Below, in pieces: positions 46,647 through 55,259 of a stretch of 64,000 nucleotides of DNA. A model generated the notes under the pieces. That model was not told the DNA's origin, searched no databases, and was given only the letters and a program-made list of their open reading frames with translations. The stretch lies in assembly GCA_022360315.1 (NCBI GenBank), contig JAKSDA010000342.1, positions 19,228 through 83,227 of the forward strand, read 5' to 3'. Within the stretch, counting starts at the first letter, position 1; each line of letters begins with the position of its first letter. A program made the position numbers and the translations under genes. This DNA is from Pseudomonadota bacterium (lineage in GTDB: Bacteria; Myxococcota_A; Polyangia; Haliangiales; Haliangiaceae).

Positions 46647-46758
46647 GAACAGCCCCACTATACATCGTCGCTCATCGCCGGGAAATACGAGGCATTGCGA
46701 TGCCGATGAGTGGACACGAGTTTCTTGCCCGGGCCGAGTTCGAGACTGCACTCGAGGC

Positions 46759-47745
46759 TCAGTCAATGACCAGTACAGCCGCGCCCTCGAACCGGCCATG
46801 GCGGAGGTCGTCGAGGGCTTGATTGGCCTGCTCGAGCGGGTATTCGTTCACTTGAGTCTCGACCGGCACGTCGGGAGCAAGGGCCAAAAATTCCTCGCCG
46901 TCGCGCCGGGTGAGGTTGGCAACGGAACGCAAGGTTCTCTCGCCCCACAAGATCTCGTAGGGGAACGATGGGATGTCGCTCATGTGAATGCCCGCGCATA
47001 CCACAGTGCCGCCCTTGTCCACCGCGCGCAGCGCTGCAGGTACGAGACTGCCCACAGGAGCGAAAATAATCGCGGCGTCGAGGCGCACCGGAGCGGGCGA
47101 ATTCGAGCCGCCGGCCCAGGTCGCGCCGAGTTTGCGAGCGAACTCCTGGCCCTTGACATCGTCGGTGCGAGTGAACGCGTAGACCTCGCGTCCCCGATGG
47201 CCGGCAACTTGACAGGCGATGTGTCCAGCTGCGCCAAATCCGTACAAACCCAGCCGCCTGACATCGCCCGCCATGACCAGGGCGCGATAGCCGATCAACC
47301 CCGCACACAAGAGCGGTGCCGCCTGCACGGTCGGATAACGCTCGGGTATGGCAAAAGCAAACTGCTCATCGGCCACAGCAAATTCGGCAAAGCCACCGTT
47401 GCGCTGATACCCGGTGAACTGGGCCGCATCGCAGAGGTTTTCGCGACCGCTCGCGCAAAATCGACACGACTGACAAGTCTTGCCCAGCCACGGTACACCG
47501 ACCCGATCTCCGATTGAAAACCGTTCGACAGCCGGACCAACTCGGGTCACGATGCCAACGATCTGATGTCCGGGGATCAGCGGTACGGCAGGTTCGATGA
47601 GGTCGCCGTCCACGACATGAAGATCGGTACGACAGATGCCGCACGCCTGAACCTTCAGCAACAACTGCCCCCGGCCAGGCTCGGGCTCGGACACTTCGCC
47701 GAGTGATAACGGCTGGCCCGGAGCGTTCATCACCATGGCGCGCAT
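46759..47745 (-). CDS. Zinc-dependent alcohol dehydrogenase (AdhA-like MDR)
   Basis: The 328-residue enzyme has the full zinc-binding set: GICRTDLHVVDGDL, GHQIVGIV, and the structural zinc CQSCRFCASGRENLC. The cofactor site reads LYGFGAAGHIACQVA, a slightly altered Rossmann motif. Members of this group oxidise or reduce short-chain alcohols and aldehydes with NAD(P). It lies just upstream of deoC in the same direction, about 110 bases apart; since DeoC makes acetaldehyde, an alcohol dehydrogenase is a plausible partner (inference). Confidence 0.93.
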   Translation of the reverse strand: MRAMVMNAPGQPLSLGEVSEPEPGRGQLLLKVQACGICRTDLHVVDGDLIEPAVPLIPGHQIVGIVTRVGPAVERFSIGDRVGVPWLGKTCQSCRFCASGRENLCDAAQFTGYQRNGGFAEFAVADEQFAFAIPERYPTVQAAPLLCAGLIGYRALVMAGDVRRLGLYGFGAAGHIACQVAGHRGREVYAFTRTDDVKGQEFARKLGATWAGGSNSPAPVRLDAAIIFAPVGSLVPAALRAVDKGGTVVCAGIHMSDIPSFPYEILWGERTLRSVANLTRRDGEEFLALAPDVPVETQVNEYPLEQANQALDDLRHGRFEGAAVLVID

Positions 47746-47794
47746 GCGCGCTATTATCGCATACTTCGGCCGGCCACCCGGTCACTCCTGAGGT

Positions 47795-48775
47795 TCATTC
47801 ACGAACCCGTCCAGGGACCGATTCGAGGGCAGTTGCCGCTGCCCATGATTTACTCCCCTCGGGCTGTCTCACCATGATGGCGTTGGACAGAGTGGATTCG
47901 CGTTGCTCTGAGTTCGCCACTGCAGAGGCAGCGTCCTCATCGCCATTGCGGTCAAAGCGGATGAGCAGGCTGCCCGATTGAGCCGATGCGTCGGCCTCTA
48001 GCTGACTCTCGACCATGGCGTCTTCTCTGGCCTGGAGCTGAGTATATCCATTCCACCAGCGGTGGATACTGGTTGCGGTCGACCCCACACCAGTGACCAG
48101 GAGAGCGACTCCAACGATGTGAGTGCTGTATTGAGCTGTGGCCGCAGCCATATCAAACCAGGAGGCGATGAGCGACCCGACTGCGACGATGAAGATGCGC
48201 TCGGCGCGCTGCATGGTGCCACCGTCGAGTTTGAGGTCGAGTCCTTCGCCGCGCGCCCGGGTATAGCTGACCATCATCGAACCCGACACGGCGAGCATGA
48301 CTGCACCGAGCCAGGCGGTGTCGCGTACGTACCAGGCCAGCCCGGCAAAGACAAAGAGTTCGCCCCAGCGATCGGACACCGAGTCGAGAAATGCACCGGC
48401 TCTGCTCGACCGGTTGGTGGCCCGGGCCAGGCGACCATCCAGCACATCGAGAGCACCGGCGAGTATGTACAGCCACGCCGCAGCAGCCAGATGACCGGTG
48501 GCAAACGAGAGCCCGGCAGAAGCGCAGACCACCATGGATGCCGCGGTCACTGCGTTGGGAGGAACACGGCCCTTTAAGCTCTGCTCAACTGGCCGGAGCA
48601 GCCACAAAAAGTATCCGGTGAACAGGGGTCCGATGATTTCAGTGAACTTGCGCCGATTCAACCCTTCTACTTTGGGCATCCGTCCCAGTGCTTTGCGCAC
48701 ACAATAATAGGCAAAGGCGCTGAGCATGAAGGCCGCAGGGATGAGTGCCGGCACGATGATATACAAGCGTTCCAC
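47795..48775 (-). CDS. CDP-alcohol phosphatidyltransferase family protein
   Basis: These membrane enzymes join a CDP-activated lipid or headgroup to an alcohol. The signature D-G-x2-A-R-x8-G-x3-D-x3-D is complete (LDVLDGRLARATNRSSRAG, then AFLDSVSD), with D113 first if started at the GTG at 48775. Several membrane helices surround it. The C-terminal 80 residues are polar and unlike the family, possibly a cytoplasmic tail. I prefer the GTG because GGGAG precedes it; a TTG at 48814 adds 13 residues. It is divergent from pgpA, which also acts in phospholipid synthesis. Confidence 0.88.
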   Translation of the reverse strand: MERLYIIVPALIPAAFMLSAFAYYCVRKALGRMPKVEGLNRRKFTEIIGPLFTGYFLWLLRPVEQSLKGRVPPNAVTAASMVVCASAGLSFATGHLAAAAWLYILAGALDVLDGRLARATNRSSRAGAFLDSVSDRWGELFVFAGLAWYVRDTAWLGAVMLAVSGSMMVSYTRARGEGLDLKLDGGTMQRAERIFIVAVGSLIASWFDMAAATAQYSTHIVGVALLVTGVGSTATSIHRWWNGYTQLQAREDAMVESQLEADASAQSGSLLIRFDRNGDEDAASAVANSEQRESTLSNAIMVRQPEGSKSWAAATALESVPGRVRE

Positions 48776-49001
48776 AGTACGGTATCTCCCGTTTCTCAAC
48801 GGCTTGGCCAGCAAACTGACCGAGGACCTATTACCATCCGCGGCGATCCTTCGCTAGACTGAGGCTGCCTTTGCTGCACCGGTACTCTACGCTGTAGAGC
48901 CGACGAAGCGACAGCGCTGGACCGAGCAAAATGGCCAAAATGTTGGGCAGAATGATTTATTTTCAACAGGTGTCGGCCTGCTATAAAGTTGCCGTAAATA
49001 C

Positions 49002-49475
49002 ATGTATTTATCTGTAATTGCAAGGTTTTTCGCTACTGCAGGAGGTGTTGGATATTCCCCGATCGGCCCTGGTACATGCGGAACTGCAGTTGCCGTGCCA
49101 CTCGCCTGGATCACCTCGGGCTTTCCGCTGTGGTTGTTCGCCGCGATGTCGCTTGCAATTATCGTAGTGGGTATATGGGCGGCCAGCGCAGCCGATGCCC
49201 ACTGGGGATCGCACGACTCCGGTCGCATTGTGATCGACGAGGTGGCCGGCTATCTGGTGACTGTTTCTGCAGTGGATCGCAGCGATTGGGTGCTTTTGGT
49301 GCTGGGCTTCGTGCTGTTCCGTGTGTTCGATATTGTCAAACCACCACCGGTACGCTGGCTGGACAGAAATATTCCAGGTGGTACCGGAGTCGTGATCGAT
49401 GATGTTGCGGCGGGCGTCCTGGCCGGCGCAGTCCTGTATGGGTTTTCGATTTCTGCAATTGCCGAAACGCTCTGA
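49002..49475 (+). CDS. pgpA: Phosphatidylglycerophosphatase A
   Basis: PgpA removes the phosphate from phosphatidylglycerol phosphate. The 157-residue membrane protein has the conserved motifs GVGYSPIGPGTCGT, IVIDEVAGYL, LFRVFDIVKPPPV and GVVIDDVAAGVLAG in the usual order and with the usual length. It is divergently transcribed from the CDP-alcohol phosphatidyltransferase across about 225 bases, so the two form a small phospholipid module. The ATG at 49002 is the only good start. Confidence 0.96.
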   Translation: MYLSVIARFFATAGGVGYSPIGPGTCGTAVAVPLAWITSGFPLWLFAAMSLAIIVVGIWAASAADAHWGSHDSGRIVIDEVAGYLVTVSAVDRSDWVLLVLGFVLFRVFDIVKPPPVRWLDRNIPGGTGVVIDDVAAGVLAGAVLYGFSISAIAETL

Positions 49476-49776
49476 AGCTCGGCTTTTCGATCGCGTCTTG
49501 CCCAGGCCTGCCTCGCCACGTTTGGCCCGGTTCGATTTTGAGATGGCTCTTGTCTGTTCCGGTCCATCGGAACCCGCGGTGGCGACGACCCGAGACTGTA
49601 GGCTCTGACCACACGTGCTGAATGTTGTTGTCTGTGATCCAAATCGAATTACCGGCCGCTCGATCAGAATTGGCGCTCGGCACTCCTTGCTCCTTGCCGG
49701 GACTGCGGGATGAGTCCGCGCCCGCGACGGGAAACACTTGTCGGTCGATAATCGCGTTACTTATAGTAAATCAGGC
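49476..49776. other. Intergenic region, nothing recognised
   Basis: About 300 bases between pgpA and the MYXO-CTERM protein. No gene, clear promoter or repeat was identified. Confidence 0.5.
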
Positions 49777-51135
49777 ATGTTTCTACCCGTGTTTCGAGTG
49801 ACTGTACTGACGCTGGCTCTGTGCGCGGTTCCACACCCGGTGGGGGCGAACGGTCGCTTTCCCATGAGCACCGACGTATTTGTCAAACCCGTCGATTCTG
49901 AGGTGATCCTTCTCTCCACGACCTTTGGACTGCTGATCTCGAGCGATAACGGGGCCACGTTCCGGTGGATCTGCGAGGAGGCGGTGGGCTACGGTGGTGT
50001 CTTTGATCCCGACTACGCCATCGGCGCCGATGGGACCATCTTTGCCGGCACGCCCGACGCGCTGATGATCAGTAGCGATGGCTGTGCGTGGAACCCTGCT
50101 GCGGGCGATCTGGCCCAGCATTGGGTTGCCGACATCGAACGCGGTCCGGACGGTGAGTTGTGGGTCGCCACATCGACCACGGCGCGACCCAACGACGTCT
50201 ATCTCAGCGACGACAATGGACAGATTTTTGCCGCAAAAAACATGCGCAGCGAAACTGCGTTTTGGAGGAGCGTGCGGGTTGCGGCCAGCAATCCGCAGCG
50301 GGTCTACGTGACCGGTTACACCCAGGCACAGAGCACTCTCGACGGTGGGGTGGGTGGACCCGAGCCGCTTTTTTATCGTTCCGACAACGGCGGCGAGAGC
50401 TGGATGCAGATCGATCTGGTCGGCGTCGAGTTCGGTCCCCAGCCGCTGTTCTTGCTCCACGGGGTCGATCCGACCGACCCAGACGTGGTCTTTGCCCGAT
50501 CGGTCGGCGCCAACGGGGTGATCGGCGACTTTCTCTATCGCTCGGATAACGGCGGCACGAGCTGGGCCAAGGTGCTGGAGACCGGGACCGGGATCCGCGC
50601 TTTTGTCATCCGCAAGAGCGGCGATATCATCGTCGGCACGGTCAATAACGATGCCGACATGGATCGCGTCTTCGTGTCGACAAACGGCGGGGTGGGTTTT
50701 TCGCCAGCCGCGCAGCAGCCGCAGATGGGTTGCATCGCCGAGGATGAAAATGGTCGTCTGCTCGCCTGTGGCGCCAACTGGGAACCCGATTTTTTCGCCC
50801 TCGGCAGCTCATCGGACGGGGTGAACTGGACCAAGCTGGTCCGTTTCTCCGAGATGAAATCGGCCTATTCTTGTCCGGCCGAGACCCTGCAGGCGTCGCT
50901 TTGTGAATCCAGACTCTGGCCCACTCTGTGTGAGCAGTTCGCCTGCAATCGCGGTTCTTCGAATGATGTCGACGCCGGGCCGAGCGGTGACGGCAGCGGC
51001 AACGACGGGGGTGGCTGCTGCGATGCCGGCGCCGGCGCGGCCGGCAGTGTCATCTTGACAGCCGCAACCGGGTTGCTCCTGCTGGCGGTATTGCGCAGGC
51101 GGCGCTCGAAACCGCTCGAGCCACCGTCGCAATGA
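49777..51135 (+). CDS. Secreted BNR-like repeat protein with MYXO-CTERM sorting tail
   Basis: From the ATG at 49777 (a TTG at 49738 adds 13 residues without improving the signal) the product has 452 residues. A Sec signal ends at about residue 24 (PVGA). The body holds BNR/Asp-box-type repeats, for instance SSDNGATFRW, YRSDNGGESWMQ and YRSDNGGTSWAKV, as found in propeller proteins such as sialidases and photosystem-assembly-like proteins. An Asp/Gly linker leads to the sorting tail: GGGCCDAG, a hydrophobic span and RRRR near the end. Such tails are cut and lipid-anchored at the myxobacterial surface. No catalytic residues for a sialidase were identified. Confidence 0.88.
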   Translation: MFLPVFRVTVLTLALCAVPHPVGANGRFPMSTDVFVKPVDSEVILLSTTFGLLISSDNGATFRWICEEAVGYGGVFDPDYAIGADGTIFAGTPDALMISSDGCAWNPAAGDLAQHWVADIERGPDGELWVATSTTARPNDVYLSDDNGQIFAAKNMRSETAFWRSVRVAASNPQRVYVTGYTQAQSTLDGGVGGPEPLFYRSDNGGESWMQIDLVGVEFGPQPLFLLHGVDPTDPDVVFARSVGANGVIGDFLYRSDNGGTSWAKVLETGTGIRAFVIRKSGDIIVGTVNNDADMDRVFVSTNGGVGFSPAAQQPQMGCIAEDENGRLLACGANWEPDFFALGSSSDGVNWTKLVRFSEMKSAYSCPAETLQASLCESRLWPTLCEQFACNRGSSNDVDAGPSGDGSGNDGGGCCDAGAGAAGSVILTAATGLLLLAVLRRRRSKPLEPPSQ

Positions 51136-51271
51136 GTTGGTGAAGCGAGATTTTTCCGGCACTTATCCCGAGACCGGTGGCCAGAGAGGTCCGAAACATG
51201 GCGGGGGAGACAACACTGCATGCCGCGATTGTAGCGCCTGGCTGAATCGGGCCCTACTATGGTCGGTGTCC

Positions 51272-52456
51272 ATGAGCTCGAATCAGATGTTGCGCGGTGA
51301 GAATATCATCATTTTTTCGTCTGACGATTGGTCGTCTGGCCTCAAGACGAGCAAGTATCACGTGGCCAGGCAACTGGCCAGGCACAACCGGGTGCTCTAC
51401 GTCAACTCGATCGGATTGCGCGCGCCCACGGCGAGCGGGCGAGATCTGCGCCGCATCGTCGACAAGCTGGTCAGCTTTTCCAGGATCTTCGCCGACACTC
51501 CTGAAGGCGTTTTCATCCACACTCCCATCGCAATTCCGTTTCGCCGCAGCAGCCGATCGGTCAAGTTGCTCAACTCCAACTTGCTTCGTTTTTCGATCCG
51601 CGCCGTGCAGTTGCGTCTGTCATTGAAGCGGCCGGTTGTATTTGCCTTTGTGCCCACGTTTAACGACGTCATCGGCCATCTTGGCGAAAAGGCGATCGCG
51701 TACTACTGTATCGACGACATGCGCGGCTACAAAGACATCGACACCGCCTGGTTCGACCGCGAAGAAGAGCGCTTATTGAACCGCGCCAATTGCATTATCA
51801 ACTCGGCGTATTCACTCCACGAGGGATTTGCAGAGCGCGGTCTGGCCTCGTTCCACGTGCCTCACGGGGTCGACTGGAGCCTCTTTCGCAAGGCGGTGGT
51901 CGAGGACTTGCCGGTCCCCGACGACCTGCGGGACATCCCGCAGCCACGACTGGGTTTCTACGGATTTCTCTCGGATGAATGGGTCGATTATCCGCTGCTC
52001 GAACGAATCGCCGACCGGCATCCAGAGTGGCACATCGTTCTCATCGGGCGGCCCAGTGCCGACATGGACATGGACGCGGTGATCAAGTCTCCGAACATAC
52101 ATTACCTGGGACTCAAAAAGTTCGAATCGCTGCCCGCCTATACCCGCCATTTCTCGGTCGGCTTGATCCCGTTTAACCTCAATGCTCTGACCCTGCACTG
52201 CAATCCGCTCAAACTGCTGGAGTATCTGTCTGGAGGGCTGCCAGTCGTGACCACGGCGATTCCTGAGGTCGAGCGGCAATACGCCAGCGATGCGTATATC
52301 GCCCATTCTCACGACGAATACATCGATATGTGCGAACGCGCCCTCGCAGAGGGCAGCCCCGAAGAGCGCGAGCAGCGCTCGGCCGCAGCTGAAAAGCACT
52401 CCTGGGAACGCCGGGCCGAGACCATCTCCGAAATCGTCCGCGGCTACATGCGATAG
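51272..52456 (+). CDS. Family 1/4-type glycosyltransferase
   Basis: This 394-residue GT-B-fold protein has an N-terminal acceptor half (SSGLKTSKYHVARQLARHN) and a C-terminal nucleotide-sugar half, in which RLGFYGFLSDEW opens the Rossmann fold, IVLIGRPSADMD follows, and the donor-binding segment reads CNPLKLLEYLSGGLPVVTT. This matches the EX7E-like GT4 group, although the motif here is partly altered. The donor is probably a UDP- or GDP-sugar. I chose the ATG at 51272 because the upstream extension lacks homology. It heads a row of three plus-strand genes for surface polysaccharide, although 315 bases separate it from the next. Confidence 0.88.
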   Translation: MSSNQMLRGENIIIFSSDDWSSGLKTSKYHVARQLARHNRVLYVNSIGLRAPTASGRDLRRIVDKLVSFSRIFADTPEGVFIHTPIAIPFRRSSRSVKLLNSNLLRFSIRAVQLRLSLKRPVVFAFVPTFNDVIGHLGEKAIAYYCIDDMRGYKDIDTAWFDREEERLLNRANCIINSAYSLHEGFAERGLASFHVPHGVDWSLFRKAVVEDLPVPDDLRDIPQPRLGFYGFLSDEWVDYPLLERIADRHPEWHIVLIGRPSADMDMDAVIKSPNIHYLGLKKFESLPAYTRHFSVGLIPFNLNALTLHCNPLKLLEYLSGGLPVVTTAIPEVERQYASDAYIAHSHDEYIDMCERALAEGSPEEREQRSAAAEKHSWERRAETISEIVRGYMR

Positions 52457-52771
52457 ACAACGCAGCTAAGCAGAAACACATTGGTTGTGGATCAAACGAG
52501 GTGTTTCTGTTGCGAGGCCAACGGCCGAGCCGGCCGGGAGTCCGGCCGTCGGGGGACTTTGCCCAAAATGATAGCCCGAGCGCGAAGCGGTCGGGCCGCG
52601 CCCGATCGCGTTGGAGCCTTTCCAATGTGATCGTGTGTAGCGGTGATGGAGCGCGGGTCTGGTGAGATGGGCTGTGGTATCGACGGTCAGGCATGAGCGA
52701 GAAGTCCGCGAGTGACCGGCGTCGATCCCATTTCATTCCACAACCATTGCGTTTCTGTTTAGAATTGCGCC
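52457..52771. other. Intergenic region with palindromic repeat and GC-rich hairpins
   Basis: About 315 bases. A dispersed palindromic element sits at 52471-52509. After it, 52515-52560 is full of GGCC/CCGG-type complementary stretches that could fold into hairpins. No gene is supported. Confidence 0.5.
52471..52509. repeat. Dispersed palindromic repeat, copy 1
   Basis: Arms CAGAAACAC (52471-52479) and GTGTTTCTG (52501-52509) are perfect 9-base inverted repeats around a 21-base core that begins ATTGGTTGTGGATCAA. A second copy at 61686-61723 shares the core with one base fewer. Confidence 0.85.
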
Positions 52772-53836
52772 ATGCAAAACAAGCGCGAGCTGCTCGCCCG
52801 GGTCCTCGATCGGGCTCGGGCTTTCGATCTGATTCTCTATGCCCGTCGCCGTGTTCGCGTGCCCGTGCTGTCGGCGCTCTGTTATCACAGTGTCGGCACG
52901 GTCGATCCCGCATACCGTTTCGATTCCGACGTCATCGACGCCACGCCAGACGAGTTCAGGCAGCAGCTCGAGGTTCTACACCGGCACTGTACGGTCATCA
53001 GCATCGACGATTTATGCGACATCGTGGCCGGGTCTGCGCCGCCACCAAATCCGGTTCTCATCACGTTTGACGACGGATATCGCTCGTGCCTAGATGTCGC
53101 GCTGCCCATCCTGCAGGAGTTTGGCTTTCCAGCCACGTTCTTCATCGCGACCGATTATGTGAGCAATCGTCGCCTGTACTGGTGGGATACCATCAGTTAC
53201 GTGCTCAAGACGACGCGAAAACATCGCATCGAGCTCGCATATCCCCGCACCATGACGTTCGAACTCAACGGCGAAGGGGCCGGCAATGCTGCCGGCAAAT
53301 CGACCGCGATCGGCCAGCTCTTGCGACTGGTCAAAACCGAGCGCGAGATGGATCTAGACGAATTCCTGGCCGGATTGATCGGCGCCGCCGAGATCGAATG
53401 GACTCGAGATATCGAATCCCGACTGGCCGACGAGCTGATCATGACCTGGGACGACGTTCGCAAGCTGCGCGACGCCGGAATGGATATCGAGTCGCATACC
53501 CGCAAGCACCGCGTTCTGCACACCCTGCACACCGAGAAGCTGGCCAGCGAATTGGCCGGTTCGCGTGCCGACATCGAACGCGAAATCGGCGAGCCGGTCC
53601 GGACCCTCGCCTATCCGGTTGGCGGAAGCATCGCCCGATATCCCGAGATCAGGGCGGCGATGGAACGTGCCGGCTATCAGATCGGCTTCACCGCCATGAC
53701 CGGAGTGAACTACTTGTGGCGCCAGATCGACCGCCTGGACGTAAGCCGACTGGCCATGGAACGAGGAACGCCTATCGAGTTCTTCCGCGGAATGCTCGCC
53801 CTACCTCCGCTCGCCTATAGCCGAGCCCAGCCGTGA
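52772..53836 (+). CDS. Polysaccharide deacetylase (NodB-type)
   Basis: This 354-residue enzyme removes acetyl groups from N-acetylated polysaccharides. The NodB motif TFDDGY is present with D100 and D101, the first beta strand carries ALCYHSV, and a His-rich segment reads SHTRKHRVLHTL in place of the usual H-x3-H. A Pro/Gly strand LAYPVGG follows. An N-terminal stretch of about 25 residues is basic and could bind the membrane surface. It lies between a glycosyltransferase and an acyltransferase, suggesting the modification of an exopolysaccharide. Confidence 0.92.
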   Translation: MQNKRELLARVLDRARAFDLILYARRRVRVPVLSALCYHSVGTVDPAYRFDSDVIDATPDEFRQQLEVLHRHCTVISIDDLCDIVAGSAPPPNPVLITFDDGYRSCLDVALPILQEFGFPATFFIATDYVSNRRLYWWDTISYVLKTTRKHRIELAYPRTMTFELNGEGAGNAAGKSTAIGQLLRLVKTEREMDLDEFLAGLIGAAEIEWTRDIESRLADELIMTWDDVRKLRDAGMDIESHTRKHRVLHTLHTEKLASELAGSRADIEREIGEPVRTLAYPVGGSIARYPEIRAAMERAGYQIGFTAMTGVNYLWRQIDRLDVSRLAMERGTPIEFFRGMLALPPLAYSRAQP

Positions 53837-53906
53837 AGAAAGCGCGCGGCCGGTCACAGAAGCCAGTTCACAAAGCCGATCACCAAGCAATCCGTGAAGC
53901 CGAGGC

Positions 53907-55118
53907 GTGAAGATCAACATTGCAACTAGCTGGGCCGCGCTGGCTCGATATCGGCATGCCTGGTCGGCATTGCTCGCCCGGTCGGGTGCCAATCAGCCCA
54001 CCATGTCTCCGCTGTGGATGCAGGCCTGGTGGGAGACATTTGGTGGTGACCAGGGTCGCGAGCTTCGCGCAGTGCTGGTGTTCCGTGGATCTCGGCTGGT
54101 CGGTCTGGCCCCGTTTCTGGTCCGGCGGGTGTGGTATCGCAACGTCCTGCCGCTGCGGCGTATCGAATTTCTCGCCTCGGGCGAGAGCGAAGCGGACGAG
54201 ATTTGCTCGGACTATATCAATGTCGTTGCGGAAGCGGGCATGGAGCCGCTGGTCGCGCGAGCCGTGGTCGACGCACTGGTCCGCGGCGAGCTCGGCTGGT
54301 GGGATGAGCTGGTTCTGGATCTCATGGATGGGCGAGCTGCCATGACCGAGCATCTGGCCGGCAAGCTCGGGCGTGCAGGTCTGCACGTCGAGATCATGGC
54401 CCAGCGTCCATGCCCGTATGCGACCCTGCCGGCGAGTTGGGACGGTTATCTGAGCCAGCTGTCGTCGAGTGGGCGTTACATGGTTCGCCGCACCCTGCGC
54501 GATCTCGAGCGCTGGGCCGGTGATTCTATCGAGGTCACCCGCGCCGAGACTCTGGCCGATGTGGAGAAAGGGCGGCAGATTCTGATCGACCTGCACAATC
54601 ATCGATGGCGACAGGCCGGTGAGACGGGAATGTTTGCCTCGAGCAAATTTTTGCACTTTCATCGCCGGGTGATGCCCGAGCTTTTTGCTCACCAGGCCCT
54701 CGACCTCATGTGGCTGTCCTGCAAGGGTGCGCCGATCGCGTCGATCTACAACGTGGTATGGGACAACAGAGTGTATTTCTACCAAAGTGGCCGGCGCACC
54801 GACTTGCCGCGGAAAATCCGGCCCGGAATTGCCATGCACGCCTATGCCATTCAGCATGCGATCGGCCGGGGTCGCGTCCTCTACGATTTTCTGTCCGGGC
54901 CATCGCGCTACAAAAAGCAACTGTCCACGGCAGAGAATTCGCTGGTCCGGGTGCGGGCGCTGCGGCGTTCCCCCGCCGCGCTGCTCCGGCGGCAAGCTCA
55001 GCGCGGCGAAAAAGTGCTGCGCGAGGTGCGGCAGCGCATTCGCGAACGTCAAGATGTAGGCGATGAATCCGACAGCACCGCCGGCGTCTCGACCGCAGGC
55101 GCCGTCAGCGGCCTTTGA
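53907..55118 (+). CDS. CelD/BcsL-type GNAT acyltransferase
   Basis: These proteins, related to BioF2-like and FemAB folds, transfer acyl groups in polysaccharide synthesis. The 403-residue protein has the family beginning WLMQAWWETFGG-type sequence (here SPLWMQAWWETFGG), a core GRYMVRRTLRDLERWAG and the GNAT end FASSKFLHFHRRVMPEL followed by FYQSGRRTDLPRKIRPG. The start is a GTG with GAGG just upstream. It follows the deacetylase gene by about 70 bases in the same direction. An antisense frame of similar length (53880-55238 minus) is a shadow. Confidence 0.88.
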   Translation: MKINIATSWAALARYRHAWSALLARSGANQPTMSPLWMQAWWETFGGDQGRELRAVLVFRGSRLVGLAPFLVRRVWYRNVLPLRRIEFLASGESEADEICSDYINVVAEAGMEPLVARAVVDALVRGELGWWDELVLDLMDGRAAMTEHLAGKLGRAGLHVEIMAQRPCPYATLPASWDGYLSQLSSSGRYMVRRTLRDLERWAGDSIEVTRAETLADVEKGRQILIDLHNHRWRQAGETGMFASSKFLHFHRRVMPELFAHQALDLMWLSCKGAPIASIYNVVWDNRVYFYQSGRRTDLPRKIRPGIAMHAYAIQHAIGRGRVLYDFLSGPSRYKKQLSTAENSLVRVRALRRSPAALLRRQAQRGEKVLREVRQRIRERQDVGDESDSTAGVSTAGAVSGL

Positions 55119-55259
55119 GAATGCCGCGCTCGCCGTGGCGGGCAGCCCACCCGTGCAGCCTGTTGAACAGCGATGGGGTTGGGCGGCGATTTGGGTTGCG
55201 CGGTAGGGCACGAGAGGGTTCAATCCCCCCCTGTCCAAAATGGTGACCCGAGGTACTTC

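Noticed and set aside
52471..52509. Integron attC site
   Set aside because: The inverted arms lack the RYYYAAC and GTTRRRY core sites, and no integrase is in view.
53880..55238. Long minus-strand frame (452 codons) opposite the acyltransferase gene
   Set aside because: The plus strand has a recognisable CelD-like protein with a ribosome binding site.
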